Assembly: GCA_963576735.1 (NCBI GenBank)
Contig: OY755179.1
Location: 2,046,001 to 2,110,000, forward strand
Origin: Bedellia somnulentella
Taxonomy: Eukaryota > Arthropoda > Insecta > Lepidoptera > Bedelliidae
Direction: 5' to 3'
DNA: 64,000 nt
Position numbers and translations under genes: made by a program. Positions 35,986 to 46,314 of the stretch are shown piece after piece. The notes under the pieces are model-generated. The model searched no databases. It had not been told where the DNA came from and saw nothing but the letters and a program-made list of their open reading frames with translations. Within the stretch, counting starts at the first letter, position 1; every line of letters begins with the position of its first letter.

Positions 35986-36232
35986 GTGTAGTGTCGGCTT
36001 AGAATAGCACTACCCCATTTCTGCCGGTGGGTGTACGTAAGAGGCGACTAACGGTATTGGAGCTTTTAAGAGATTTTTGGGCGATGCGGTTGGAGACCCA
36101 TCACCAATAACCTTTATTTTACCATCTTTACCCCACTCAACTCTCCAAAAGTGGCTGAGGAATTTCTAGTTCCTTAGCTCGGGCTACCCCTTCTAGGGAT
36201 TTACAGCCGTGAGTATATGTATGTATGTATGG
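35986..36232 (+). mobile_element. Family A repeat inside TA-flanked copy 1
   Basis: TGTGTAGTGTCGGCTTAGAA to GTGAGTATATGTATGTATG. The matching insertion in copy 2 lies at 53305-53545. Confidence 0.75.
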
Positions 36233-36689
36233 AATAACTAATATTGTAAGTAAACAAGTTCGTTTTCGTGTAAGCTAATTATATTTATTTATTTTTACCC
36301 TTGTCTGGTATGTCTACCCGAATGACTGTGTATCCAAAATTTGCTGATCTTACCTCCCAAATGTTGTCTGGAAGAGATCGCTTTTAGCGATAACACTGCC
36401 AATTGTACTTCTCTGCAAACTGTTTCATTATTTTATACTCAAGGATTTGTTATTTGTGACAGTCAGAGTTAATAAGTGGGTAACTACTTAAAATCGTTTT
36501 TTAATCCTGTAAATCAGAGGCTTACCTTGTCGTGTACTGTCTTTTACATTTCATATTCACACAGAGATCCCCTAAAAAGGTGGCAAAAAATAAATAATTC
36601 TAAACATCAGATATCGTTTGGGTCATTCATTTTGCTGGGTCAGTGAATTTATGGGTACTTTTTTATTGCTGTTAACAGCCTTGTAACAT

Positions 36690-36825
36690 ATAACATAACA
36701 TAACATAAACGTTCACGCCGAATACCCCCGAAGGGGTTTGGCTGAGGTACTAATACTTCTGAACATCACGTGACTTGCATGTTAACCGGTGCTGTACCCA
36801 TTAAGCTATCACGTCGTATGATGAC
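36690..36825 (-). mobile_element. Family B SINE with large internal deletion
   Basis: The tail ATAACATAACATAAACG and the first part of the core join abruptly at CACGTGACTTGCATG to the tRNA-like head. The equivalent SINE in copy 2 (52493-52855) still has the missing 230 bases or so. Confidence 0.75.
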
Positions 36826-37434
36826 TTAAGAAATGACACATTGGTATATCCCCGCATTAGGATTAGAACCCACGTATCAGTGTTTACGAAGTGAAATATT
36901 ATTCGGGAGCATTTCCCCACTTCCCGTAACCCGCACCGCTATAGTCATGCGCGCACAACTTTTCGGACGGTATTAGCCTACTTAGATAAAATTTAACAAA
37001 ATAAATAATAATTTTCACAAATTTTTATATTTAATACTGGAAATAAAAGCGTTTATTCATAAGCAAAGATACATCATAAAAATAATTGTCTTTAAAAAAA
37101 AGTTTCCACTACAAAAAATATTAATGAAAGTGATAATTTATTATATACGTGGGTCACCGTATAACTTCTATTTAGTTGAGACTAACTGACAATGACAGGC
37201 CGAAATTTCAAAATGGCGACAGTAGTACCAGTTGTCGTCACCGGCCAAGATAAGATTGTGGATCTGTACCTTCTTTATGATATGCTATTTGAGCAAGAAT
37301 ACAAATCTAACATAACTAACAAAATCTGTTAATATTAAAAGGTTTTGAATCACCTAAACTTCTCTAAGGAGTGCCCAATCGTAATTTCCCCAGTAAGAAG
37401 TTACATTTGGGCCTCCTGTATAAATTTGTCGCGA

Positions 37435-37690
37435 TTAATGCTTTTCATTGGTTTTTTTTGCAATACCACGATCTTTACTTTCAGAAACCCGTGATGCTAG
37501 AACTTCATAATACGATGCGTCTTCAGCCACTGTGAGAAGCTTCATGTTATTAGGTTTCTTTTTTAGCACTCGCTTTTTGATTTTATTGTTCCATACTTCC
37601 ACTAAATTAGTAGTGCGATGGGTCTGGCCAAATGTACACCATATTTGTATAAAATCTTCTTGCCTGAGCATATAATTTCTGAACTGTTTA
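37435..37690 (-). pseudogene. Mutator-like transposase C-terminal remnant
   Basis: Read on minus, about 78 codons contain WCTFGQTHRTTNLVEVWNNK and then KRVLKKKPNNMKLL, the pattern R-T-T/N-N followed by E-x-W-N/H seen near the C-terminus of Mutator-type (MULE) transposases in insects. The piece ends with a stop at 37435. Its upstream side is lost where a TATC microsatellite and a Helitron-like sequence begin (about 37690). It is the only visible trace of the transposase of the 21-kb element. Confidence 0.6.
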
Positions 37691-37712
37691 TCTATCTATC
37701 TATATCTATCTA

Positions 37713-38160
37713 TCTATACTATAATAAGACTGTAACGAGGTCAAAACTGTACATTGTAGAAAAAAAAATAAAAACCGGTGGAATATGTTTTATTTTCGAT
37801 ACTGAAGCCAAATTTGCTATTTTTGAAAAAAATGTCTGTCTGTCTGTCTGTCTGTATGTCCGTTCATCACGTTAATTCTACCGGACCGATCTTGATCAAA
37901 TTTGGCATGAATGTAGGTTATACACCTGGGCAACATATAGGATACAATGTATCCCGGATTTCGCAAGGGTTCCCAGAGGAGCATAAAAAAACATAACTTT
38001 TATATGGTTCCCCATATTTACACGATTAATTTTTTCATCGACCGACTTTATCGGACTCTTCATTAATAGTCTTTTTGGAAAAAATAAGGGTTTCATCCAT
38101 TTTCATCAAAATAAATGTCCATTTAATTGTTTGTCAATAGTATGACTACTAGATATATAG
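37713..38160 (+). mobile_element. Helitron-like element, second family, partial
   Basis: It starts TCTATACTATAATAAGACTG, parallel to the Helitron copies elsewhere. It has a (GTCT)n tract at 37833-37860 and a body related to theirs (ACACCTGGGCAACATATAGG). The 3' end with CTAG was not found, so the right limit is approximate. Confidence 0.5.
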
Positions 38161-38191
38161 GATATCACAAATTTGAGACTTACACAAATGT

Positions 38192-38270
38192 CTGCGTGGC
38201 GTAGCGGTATACCGTTTGGTAAACACTAAGAACGAAAGACCCAGGTTCGAATCCCGGGTGGTCAAAGTCT
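38192..38270 (+). mobile_element. tRNA-like SINE head
   Basis: TGCGTGGCGTAGCGGTATAC is box A-like and GGTTCGAATCCCGGGTGG is box B-like. The arms do not form a convincing mature tRNA and the sequence runs on into non-tRNA DNA, so a SINE is more likely than a tRNA gene. Confidence 0.5.
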
Positions 38271-38429
38271 TTTTGAGACTTTTTTGCTTTTGTGTTAGGT
38301 TAGAATAATAGGATGCACTAATCCTTCTTTTTCATATTCAACTATGCAAATATGTAAGAATACAGATAATTGAAAGCATATTGTATGAATTTTGCGTATT
38401 CATTTGGTACGTTTGAGAAATTATTTTTT

Positions 38430-39412
38430 TTTAAATGCTTTATTTCGTTTTAATAACATACAAAATTTGTTAACAGTAATTCCGCCAAACTACATAGTAG
38501 TTTGTTGGCGGATATAAGAAACATGGAGTGTTAATCAAAAAAGTAAATTGTAATGGCTGATCCACAGCACGATCGCGGGGAGTTGTCCTTCGACCCCTAC
38601 CACTCGACCCGCGGCCAAACTGTAGACCAGCCACTACTTATTACTAATTACAGCACACGGCGCAGCAGCGCGCACTAACGTTTTATATACCTACCTATAA
38701 CAATAATAGTTGCTTCTTAAAAACTAGCGATTAACTTCTGAGATATACCTACTTAACCTTTATCGATCTTCCTAGAATTATATCCTCAAGTTTGGTAACT
38801 TAAGGACACAACTCCAGGAAGTGATTCTTAAGAAGACATTTAAGCTTGGAGTTTGTTAATTTTTGTTTCACTATTTGAGCGTGTTCATTAAATAGTTTAG
38901 GCACTAAATATTGGAGGGTGCGTTCTCCGTAGTAATTACATACAAGTGGGACGGATATAGTGGAAGTAGCAGCTGCACGGGTTGGGTAGCTACGGATCCT
39001 CTCATTCATGAATTTATCTGAACCATATTGACTTAAAATAACCGTAATCCACACTTTATGTTCTATTGGTAGCAATTTAGTAATCTTGAAATTTTTTTCA
39101 TAATCCCCCTGCATAGTTATTTTTGTGTTTTTACTTATTAAAAATTTTAGTATTCTAATTTGTAACAAATGTATTCTATTTAAATATGTGTTGAAGGTTA
39201 ATCCATAGCTCTACCCAGACCATAGCCTATCACTGCATCCACCAATGCATAATAAAGTATGTACATAAACTTTTTGTTGACAACATGCCTTAATACATAG
39301 AATTTACTACATACACTCTCGATGTGCAAGCCCCATGAGAAATTATTTTGTATTATCAAACCTAAGTATTTATAAGATTTTACCTCTTCTATAAGATAAC
39401 AGCTACATGTAT
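38430..39412 (-). pseudogene. LINE C-terminal fragment, minus strand
   Basis: Frames 39420-39198 and 39168-38800 on minus give EVKSYKYLGLIIQNNFSWG, YALVDAVIGYG and GERTLQYLVPKLFNEHAQ, the ordered C-terminal motifs of a Jockey/CR1-type ORF2. A stop and a frame change lie near 39180. The 3' UTR runs to about 38430, where TTTATTTCG marks a reversed tail. The 5' side is cut at about 39412, where another LINE in + orientation begins. Confidence 0.7.
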
Positions 39413-40751
39413 TACAATTATGAAAAACTATTTGAGTTAGGTATCCGTGGAGATTTACTTCGATGGTTCGAATCATATCTCAGTAATCGGTCTCAAGCTG
39501 TTGCTCTTGGGGGATACTGTTCAGATTTTGTTGACATTGAATCTGGTGTTCCCCAGGGATCGCTATTGGGACCTCTTTTGTATAATGTCTATCTTTACGA
39601 TATCAAATCATATATTAAATACTCACAAATATTGATGTATGCAGATGACACTAAAATTTTTATGAGTATTTCAAACAAAAGTGATAGCTTAAAATTACAA
39701 TCTGATCTTGACAGTCTATCATCATTTTATAAAATGAACAGAATTTAAATCAATGTTGCAAAAAGTGAAGTTATAACATTTTCACGTAAGCGTGAACCTA
39801 TACTGTACTCCTATAATATGCAAGGTATTCCTGTTCAAAGAAAAGAGATGGTTCGAGATCTCGGTGTTTACCTGGATAGTAAGCTTACTTTTAATCAACA
39901 TATCCAAATCATCTCTGAAAAAGCCTACAGATGCTTAGGATTTGTTAAACGGACATTTCAAGTAATTAGTAACGCAGAGTGTATCAGAAATGTATATAAT
40001 GCATACGTTAGAAGCATCCTTGAATATTCGAGCCCTATATGGTCCCCACAATACATAACTCACATAGAGGAAATTGAAAACATTCAAGCAAAATTGATCA
40101 AATTTATGAATTATAAAACTAAATCATCATTTAAAACTTACGAAGAAGGATGTGAGAACCATAAGCTGTTAACATTAGAATCCCGTCGTATTATTGCAGA
40201 TATGTGTTTATTACACAATTTAGTGCATGGCAAAATAAATTGCCCAACTTTACTTGAACATCTCGGTTTTCGAACGTCACGATACACCACACGAAACACT
40301 CCGCTTTTCTACGTACCAACACACCGTACTAATTATGCCCAAAACTCTGTTTTGACTCGTTTGGCTCGCACATACAACCATTCATTTCTAGATTTGGATA
40401 TATTTCATCTCTCAAAACGGAACTTTAGAGATAATGTAATATCACACTTTCAGAACAACGCTCGATAATTGTTTACTAACAGCATCATATGTAAATATTA
40501 TTTATAATAAGAAAACATTACAAATTCAATTATATATAATTTTATATATAACATTTATATCTATATTATATATCTTTCTATATATATATGTATGTATTTA
40601 ATATGTATAAGTTTATGTAATTTATAAACTGATAATTTCAGTACGTCCCAACTGCTGCAACCATTGTACTTTTTAATTTTATGATGAAATCTATAATTAG
40701 CTTTACTTTTAAAAACTGTTGTTCTATTTACCTTTGTATTAGCAATAAGCC
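39413..40751 (+). pseudogene. LINE ORF2 C-terminal half, plus strand
   Basis: Encodes FELGIRGDLLRWFESYLSNR, SGVPQGSLLGPLLYNVYL and MYADDTKIFMSIS, then after one stop (39746-39748) MVRDLGVYLDSKLTFNQH, YVRSILEYSSPIWSPQY and the C-terminus at 40468. A single stop separates the two long frames. The 3' UTR continues to 40751, where the errantivirus has inserted, and resumes at 55114, ending with AATAAACAAATAAATAAATG (55126-55145). It is 5'-truncated, lacking the endonuclease. Confidence 0.8.
40748..40751. repeat. Errantivirus target duplication AGCC, left copy
   Basis: Matches 55110-55113 immediately after the 3' LTR; 4 bp is the usual length for gypsy-group integrases. Confidence 0.7.
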
Positions 40752-41067
40752 TATTACGGTTGCACACTCCATTCATATTGATGACTACGCAACCTACATA
40801 AGTCGCATAGATGGCTACGTGACTTCGCGTTACACGCGCCGGCCGAACATGATGCCACCGATGTCGAGTCAGCACCCACACTTGCAACATCTACATGCAG
40901 CGCGACTTCGCTACGCCTCGTGGGAATCTCATACTTCGTTCTAACATCGACCGGGTAGCACTTAGTTATAATTTTTGTAATAATTAATTAATTGTAATTT
41001 CTTTCTTATTAAATCCTTATAAAAATTTTGGTTTTTTTTAAATCTTTCGGCTGCAGTTAACGTAATT
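40752..41067 (+). repeat. 5' LTR of the errantivirus (316 bp)
   Basis: Begins TATTACGGTTGCACACTC and ends GCAGTTAACGTAATT, with short inverted ends (ATTAC/GTAAT). The same sequence reappears at 49006-49129 and 54918-55109. Confidence 0.88.
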
Positions 41068-41083
41068 GGCGCAGTCGGTAGGA
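41067..41083 (+). other. Primer binding site
   Basis: TGGCGCAGTCGGTAGG directly at the LTR end. This form is the one described for 17.6/297-type errantiviruses and attributed to a serine tRNA primer. A candidate splice donor (ATGTGAGT) lies downstream at 41253, as might serve an env message. Confidence 0.7.
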
Positions 41084-41273
41084 TACTCACGGTCGATTGC
41101 GGGCCCCGTAAATTGCTCTAATATCGAGTTAATCGCGCTCGCGAGTCGCCCGGGTGACTTCTTAGCACCGCTGCTGAGTATTCTAGAATCTTCACGACCT
41201 GCCGCCGGAAGGAGTATCCAGACATCGATACATCAGAAAGCCAGAATGAATATGTGAGTACTTTAGAACTGTT

Positions 41274-42782
41274 TTGAAGTTGCGATTTCCTTGTTACTGT
41301 TCTTTCCCAATTTCCAAGATTTTTCATCCTAAGTTTACTTCTAAGATTTGTGACTCAAGGTCTAAAATAAGATCTGATTTACAAGATAGAAATAGGGATA
41401 TAGATAAAGATTCTGACAGTTTAGTTAATAGTTTCGATAGTTCAGATTTAACTGAGCAAAGAGTATTGTATAGTAATATGGAGAATTTAGATATCATAAC
41501 GAAGGCGTTGCGTTTGCTTCCCGAGTTTGATGGGAATCCGAACGTTTTAACTCGTTTCATTAGACTAACTGATCAATTAGTTTCTCAATTTGTTAATGCC
41601 GAACAGGATAATGAATTTAGTAAATGCATGTTATTAAATGGGATCCTTAATAAAATATCAGGACCCGCCGCTCGTTTGATAAACTCGAACGGAATACCAG
41701 ATACCTGGGAAGGTATTCGTAATTCACTAATTAATAATTTTGCCGACCAAAGGGATGAGACTTCTCTTTATAACGATTTGGCTCTTTTATCTCAAGGACC
41801 TCTCACTCCACAGGAGTTTTATGAGAAGTGTCAAAACTTATTTAGTACAGTTATGACTTATGTCTCTTTGCATGAATCCGTGGACACAACTATACAGTCA
41901 AAACGCGATCTTTATAAAAAATTAACATTACAGGCATTTGTTCGTGGTCTTAAGGACCCATTGGGTTCTCGAATCAGATGTATGAGACCCGAAACAATAG
42001 AAAAAGCATTAGAATTTGTTCATGAGGAATTAAACACTTTATATTTGCAAAACCGTAATGATAATTTTTCAAGCAGTAAATCTAATATTCAATCTAACCG
42101 CGTTCCTAATTTCTTCTACGGAAATAACTCTCAACCTTCTATGATACTTCCAAAACCTTTCAATATGCCAGGACCTTCTCGTGGAAACATGAACTTCGGT
42201 TTGCCACAAGCTCATATGAAAACCCAACCAATGTGGAGACCGAATTTTAATCAGGCACAGCCTCAGTTTAAGTTTCATGGCCCCTCTAGGACCCAGCAAA
42301 TGTTTGCTGCTCGCCCTCCGAATTATAATCCTCAGTCCAATGTTTTTAAATTAGCTCCAAGAAACCCTAACTATAATTCAGGACCGAAACCAATGAGTGG
42401 TGTTAGCCACTATCAAACTCGCCCTCTGCCCCAACCAGGGATGTCAGGCCATAATTACATGATGTCAGGGAACCCACCACCTAATAATTATTTTCATAAG
42501 GCTAGAGAAATTAACATGAATGAATGTTATATGCCTGAGAATTTTTATCAATCCGAATGTTATGACTATTCAGATTTTTATTATAACCCCCCAAACAACG
42601 CCCTATATGAACATGTGCCTTATAATTATAACGAACCGCTAAATAGCCAACAATCGTGTGAACAATATTACTTCGATAACAGCTCTCAGGAATCTCAATC
42701 TATTCCTGTGGAACCTCCCATTTCACCCAATGACTCCGAACAGGATTTTTCGGAGATAGAGCCCTCCAAAAACTTAGGATAG
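41274..42782 (+). CDS. gag: Errantivirus gag
   Basis: The frame is open from 41274. The first ATG in it is at 41478 (MENLDIITKALRLLPEF), the likelier start, giving 434 codons. The N-terminal part (FIRLTDQLVSQF, then FADQRDETSLYNDLALLSQG) is the capsid-like region of insect gypsy-group Gag. The C-terminal half is rich in Pro, Asn, Gln and Tyr and has no CCHC zinc knuckle, as is usual in errantiviruses. It ends at 42782. Just upstream, the stretch TCCAAAAACTTAGG could allow the ribosome to slip -1 into pol. Confidence 0.85.
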   Translation: MKLRFPCYCSFPISKIFHPKFTSKICDSRSKIRSDLQDRNRDIDKDSDSLVNSFDSSDLTEQRVLYSNMENLDIITKALRLLPEFDGNPNVLTRFIRLTDQLVSQFVNAEQDNEFSKCMLLNGILNKISGPAARLINSNGIPDTWEGIRNSLINNFADQRDETSLYNDLALLSQGPLTPQEFYEKCQNLFSTVMTYVSLHESVDTTIQSKRDLYKKLTLQAFVRGLKDPLGSRIRCMRPETIEKALEFVHEELNTLYLQNRNDNFSSSKSNIQSNRVPNFFYGNNSQPSMILPKPFNMPGPSRGNMNFGLPQAHMKTQPMWRPNFNQAQPQFKFHGPSRTQQMFAARPPNYNPQSNVFKLAPRNPNYNSGPKPMSGVSHYQTRPLPQPGMSGHNYMMSGNPPPNNYFHKAREINMNECYMPENFYQSECYDYSDFYYNPPNNALYEHVPYNYNEPLNSQQSCEQYYFDNSSQESQSIPVEPPISPNDSEQDFSEIEPSKNLG

Positions 42783-45055
42783 AGATAAATGTTCAGAGTC
42801 AAAGGCAATTACCATATATTCAAATAAGTGAACCCCCTTTAAAGTTACTCATAGATACCGGTGCCAATCAGTCATTTATAGATCCCAGAATAGTGGAAAC
42901 TTATTATTCTCATATACCATTAAATATAGATCCATTTGAAATTACTAATGTTCATGCAACCACTCGAGAAAATTATTCCATAACTATACCATGTTTCTCT
43001 GAGTTTAATAACTCAGAAAATATTAAATTATTCGTATATAAATTCCATAACTATTTTGATGGCCTTATAGGACTTGACCTATTAGAAAAATGGGGCGCGA
43101 AAATTGATTTAAAAGATAAAATACTAATGACTTCTGGTGCTGTCAATAATATTCTTATGTTTAACTCAGAAAATGCGAATTTATTTGAGGATTTGATTCC
43201 TTCAAACACTTCCAAAATTGTTAATCTGCCGATCCTCTCGGAAGATGGGGACGTTTTTATTCCGGAGCAAATAGTTTGTAATTGTATAATAAGTAATTGC
43301 TTAACTCGCGTTTGCCGTAACCGTGGGATAGTAGAAGTTACGAATTTATCACCATATGACATTATTTTCTCGATTAATCAGCCAATTACAGCCGAGATAC
43401 ATAACAATACGTGTTCTTTTCCTATACAGTCTCAGACTCGGGTTAAAGAGGTTTTGTCGCGTTTACGAACCGACCATCTCAACCCTGAAGAGTGCCAAAA
43501 TTTAAGAAATCTCTGTTCTCAATATGCAGATGTATTTTATATTGAAGGGGAACCCTTAACATTCACAAATAAAATTCAGCATCATATCCGAACGACAGAC
43601 GAAATTCCTGTTTACACTAAAAGTTATCGTTATCCGTTTATTCATAGAGATGAAGTAAGGCAACAAATTAGTAAAATGTTAGAGCAGGGAATTATCCGTC
43701 CCTCCGAGTCAGCCTGGAGTTCTCCAATCTGGATCGTGCCTAAAAAAGCCGATGCTTCTGGTAAGGTAAAATGGCGACTAGTGGTGGACTTTAGGAAATT
43801 AAATGAGAAAACCATTGACGATAAATACCCGATCCCAAATATTGCTGATGTTTTAGATAAGTTAGGTAATTGTCATTATTTCACAACTCTCGATTTAGCG
43901 AGTGGATTTTATCAAATAGAAATGAGCAGTGCAGACATATCAAAGACTGCTTTTAATGTCGAAAACGGGCATTTTGAATTCCTCCGAATGCCCATGGGCC
44001 TAAAAAATTCACCTTCAACTTTTCAGAGGGTGATGGATAATGTTTTAAAAGATTTACAGAATACAGTTTGCCTTGTGTATTTAGATGATATTATAGTGTT
44101 TAGTACCTCCCTTCAGGAGCACATAATTAATTTAGAAAAAGTTTTCCAAAAATTGAGAGAATCGAATTTTAAGATACAGATGGATAAATCGGAGTTTTTA
44201 AAGTTAGAAACTGCATATTTAGGACATATTATAAGTAAAGATGGCATAAAACCCAATCCAGATAAAATATCAGCGATTCAGAATTACCCCATACCTCAAA
44301 CCCCTAAACAAATTAAGCAATTCTTAGGCCTATTAGGCTATTATAGAAAATTTATTCCTGACTTTGCCCGAGTAACGAAACCTCTAACTTCATGCCTCAA
44401 GAAAGGTAGAAAAATAACATTAACTTCCGAGTATAAAACTTGCTTCGAAAAATGTAAGTCTCTGCTAACCAATGACCCCATCCTACAGTACCCAGATTTT
44501 AGTAAAGAATTCATTCTCACAACCGACGCCTCAAACGTGGCCATAGGAGCCATTCTCTCCCAAGGTACTATAGGATCAGATAAGCCTGTGTGCTTCGCCT
44601 CTAGAACATTAAACGACAGTGAGTGTAATTACAGTACAATAGAAAAAGAACTTTTAGCGATAGTATGGGCCACCAAGTATTTTCGACCATATTTATTTGG
44701 ACGTAATTTCAAAATTGTTACTGACCATAAGCCCTTGCAGTGGGTTATGAGTCTCAAAGAACCAAATTCTAGATTGACCCGCTGGAGACTCAAACTAAGT
44801 GAATACACTTTTACTGTCATTTATAAGCAGGGTAAACATAATAAAAATGCTGACGCACTATCCCGGATAGAAATTCACAACGAGGAAGTTAGCTCATTGA
44901 TAGTCAATCCAACAGAAAAAGATTTCTCAGACAATAGATCCACTACCGCAACTGTTCATACCAGCGCCGAAAACCCCATATTAGCCGGCCAGTTGTATCA
45001 AAACCATTTGAAACCCACACAAGAACTTCAATTCAATTATCAGAAAGTAACTTAG
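42767..45055 (+). CDS. pol: Errantivirus pol, protease, reverse transcriptase and RNase H part
   Basis: The frame lies at -1 to gag and overlaps its last codons. Order: aspartic protease (LLIDTGANQSF at about 42845), reverse transcriptase (WRLVVDFRKLNEKT, LDLASGFYQI, MPMGLKNSPSTFQ and the catalytic YLDDIIVFS), then RNase H (LTTDASNVAIGA, DHKPLQW, GKHNKNADALSR). Ty3/gypsy order and sequence type are clear. The frame closes at 45055, before the integrase, which follows in a different frame. A one-base change somewhere about 44950-45045 would explain this and is most simply read as a disabling mutation. Confidence 0.9.
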   Translation, partial: QKLRIEINVQSQRQLPYIQISEPPLKLLIDTGANQSFIDPRIVETYYSHIPLNIDPFEITNVHATTRENYSITIPCFSEFNNSENIKLFVYKFHNYFDGLIGLDLLEKWGAKIDLKDKILMTSGAVNNILMFNSENANLFEDLIPSNTSKIVNLPILSEDGDVFIPEQIVCNCIISNCLTRVCRNRGIVEVTNLSPYDIIFSINQPITAEIHNNTCSFPIQSQTRVKEVLSRLRTDHLNPEECQNLRNLCSQYADVFYIEGEPLTFTNKIQHHIRTTDEIPVYTKSYRYPFIHRDEVRQQISKMLEQGIIRPSESAWSSPIWIVPKKADASGKVKWRLVVDFRKLNEKTIDDKYPIPNIADVLDKLGNCHYFTTLDLASGFYQIEMSSADISKTAFNVENGHFEFLRMPMGLKNSPSTFQRVMDNVLKDLQNTVCLVYLDDIIVFSTSLQEHIINLEKVFQKLRESNFKIQMDKSEFLKLETAYLGHIISKDGIKPNPDKISAIQNYPIPQTPKQIKQFLGLLGYYRKFIPDFARVTKPLTSCLKKGRKITLTSEYKTCFEKCKSLLTNDPILQYPDFSKEFILTTDASNVAIGAILSQGTIGSDKPVCFASRTLNDSECNYSTIEKELLAIVWATKYFRPYLFGRNFKIVTDHKPLQWVMSLKEPNSRLTRWRLKLSEYTFTVIYKQGKHNKNADALSRIEIHNEEVSSLIVNPTEKDFSDNRSTTATVHTSAENPILAGQLYQNHLKPTQELQFNYQKVT

Positions 45056-46314
45056 AATCCGATCTTGTTAGCGCTATAAAAGAATATGTAAATCCTAAAG
45101 TAAAAACTGCCATAATGATTTTTCCTCCCCTAGCAATGTACAGAATAATTTCCATCATACAAGAAAAATTTCAAAGTTCTACCATGAATTTAACTCTCGC
45201 AAAAACAGAAGTAGAAAATATCAAGGAATATTTAAAACAACAGGAAATCATTCAGAAATATCACGAAGGCAAAACGAACCACCGCGGCATTAATGAGTGT
45301 TATCAATCATTAGTAAGACTGTATTATTGGCCAAAAATGAAGGAACACATTACTAAGTACATTAACGATTGTCATATCTGTGGACAAGCTAAGTATGATC
45401 GTAATCCAATTAAACAAAAATTTTGTATAGTACCGCCACCATCGAAACCATTAGAAGTAGCCCATATCGATCTTTTTACAGTTGAAAACGAAAAGTACTT
45501 AACAATCATAGATGCTTTTTCAAAATATGCTCAAGCATATTTATTAAAAGATGCTACAGCACTCAGTGTTATCCAATCGTTAATGAAATTTTTTAATCAT
45601 CACGGAGTACCTTTAAGATTAGTTTCAGATCAAGGCCCTGAATTCTCAAACCAATTATTTTCTGAGTTTACTAAGCTTCACAAAATAGATCACCACAAAA
45701 TTTTAGCACACACACCTAACGATAATGGTATGATAGAGAGATTCCATTCTACAATTCTAGAACATTTAAGAATCCTCAAGTTAGAACGCCCTAAAGAGCC
45801 AGCTATTACTTTATTGCCCTACGCTATACTAGGTTATAATTATTCAATACATAGTTTTACTAAATGTCGCCCAATAGAATTAATCACTGGTCATTTCGAC
45901 CCTCGTAGCCCATTAGATATAGATATAAACCAGCATTTATTACAACAATACTTACAAGAACACAAGCAGAAAATGAAGTTAGTTTATAATACTATTAACG
46001 AATCCTCACTACATAACCGCACCGTACTGATTGAAAGTAGGAATAAAGATAGAGAAAACGAACAGGAATATATACCGAACCAACAAGTATTTGTAAAAAA
46101 TCCCCTTGCGAATAGGAAAAAATTAGCACCTCGCTATACTAAGGATAATGTCCTTGCTGATCTTCCTGTGCACATTTACACAAAAAAGAAAAAAGGTCCT
46201 GTTGCAAAGTCACGATTAAAGCGTGTCCCTAATAGTAACCAATTGTTACAGAATTCACCTGATTCTTCATTTGATACTCTACCGGATGATGCGCGCTCAG
46301 GAGCTAACACTTGA
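45040..46314 (+). CDS. pol: Errantivirus pol, integrase part (out of frame with upstream pol)
   Basis: Open in its own frame from about 45040; the first ATG is 45115. It holds the zinc-binding His-His-Cys-Cys region ending CHICGQAKYDRNP, then the catalytic core with the Asp in HIDLF, the Asp in SDQGPEF and the Glu in NGMIERFHS, spaced as in retroviral integrases. The C-terminal part is basic. It overlaps the start of env by about 90 bases, as is usual in compact retroviral genomes. The break with the upstream frame is described under the other pol part. Confidence 0.87.
   Translation, partial: SESNLESDLVSAIKEYVNPKVKTAIMIFPPLAMYRIISIIQEKFQSSTMNLTLAKTEVENIKEYLKQQEIIQKYHEGKTNHRGINECYQSLVRLYYWPKMKEHITKYINDCHICGQAKYDRNPIKQKFCIVPPPSKPLEVAHIDLFTVENEKYLTIIDAFSKYAQAYLLKDATALSVIQSLMKFFNHHGVPLRLVSDQGPEFSNQLFSEFTKLHKIDHHKILAHTPNDNGMIERFHSTILEHLRILKLERPKEPAITLLPYAILGYNYSIHSFTKCRPIELITGHFDPRSPLDIDINQHLLQQYLQEHKQKMKLVYNTINESSLHNRTVLIESRNKDRENEQEYIPNQQVFVKNPLANRKKLAPRYTKDNVLADLPVHIYTKKKKGPVAKSRLKRVPNSNQLLQNSPDSSFDTLPDDARSGANT

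Larger units (their letters stand above)
35802..37266 (+). mobile_element. TA-flanked non-autonomous transposon, copy 1
   Basis: Inverted ends start CAGATCCACAATCTT and continue for about 27 bp into TTGGCCGGT. TA lies on both sides (35800-35801 and 37267-37268), as in the Tc1/mariner superfamily. No transposase is seen. It carries a family A repeat (35986-36232) and a family B SINE with an internal deletion (36690-36825). Copy 2 (49902-53726, opposite orientation) carries the same two SINEs at the same places. Confidence 0.8.
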
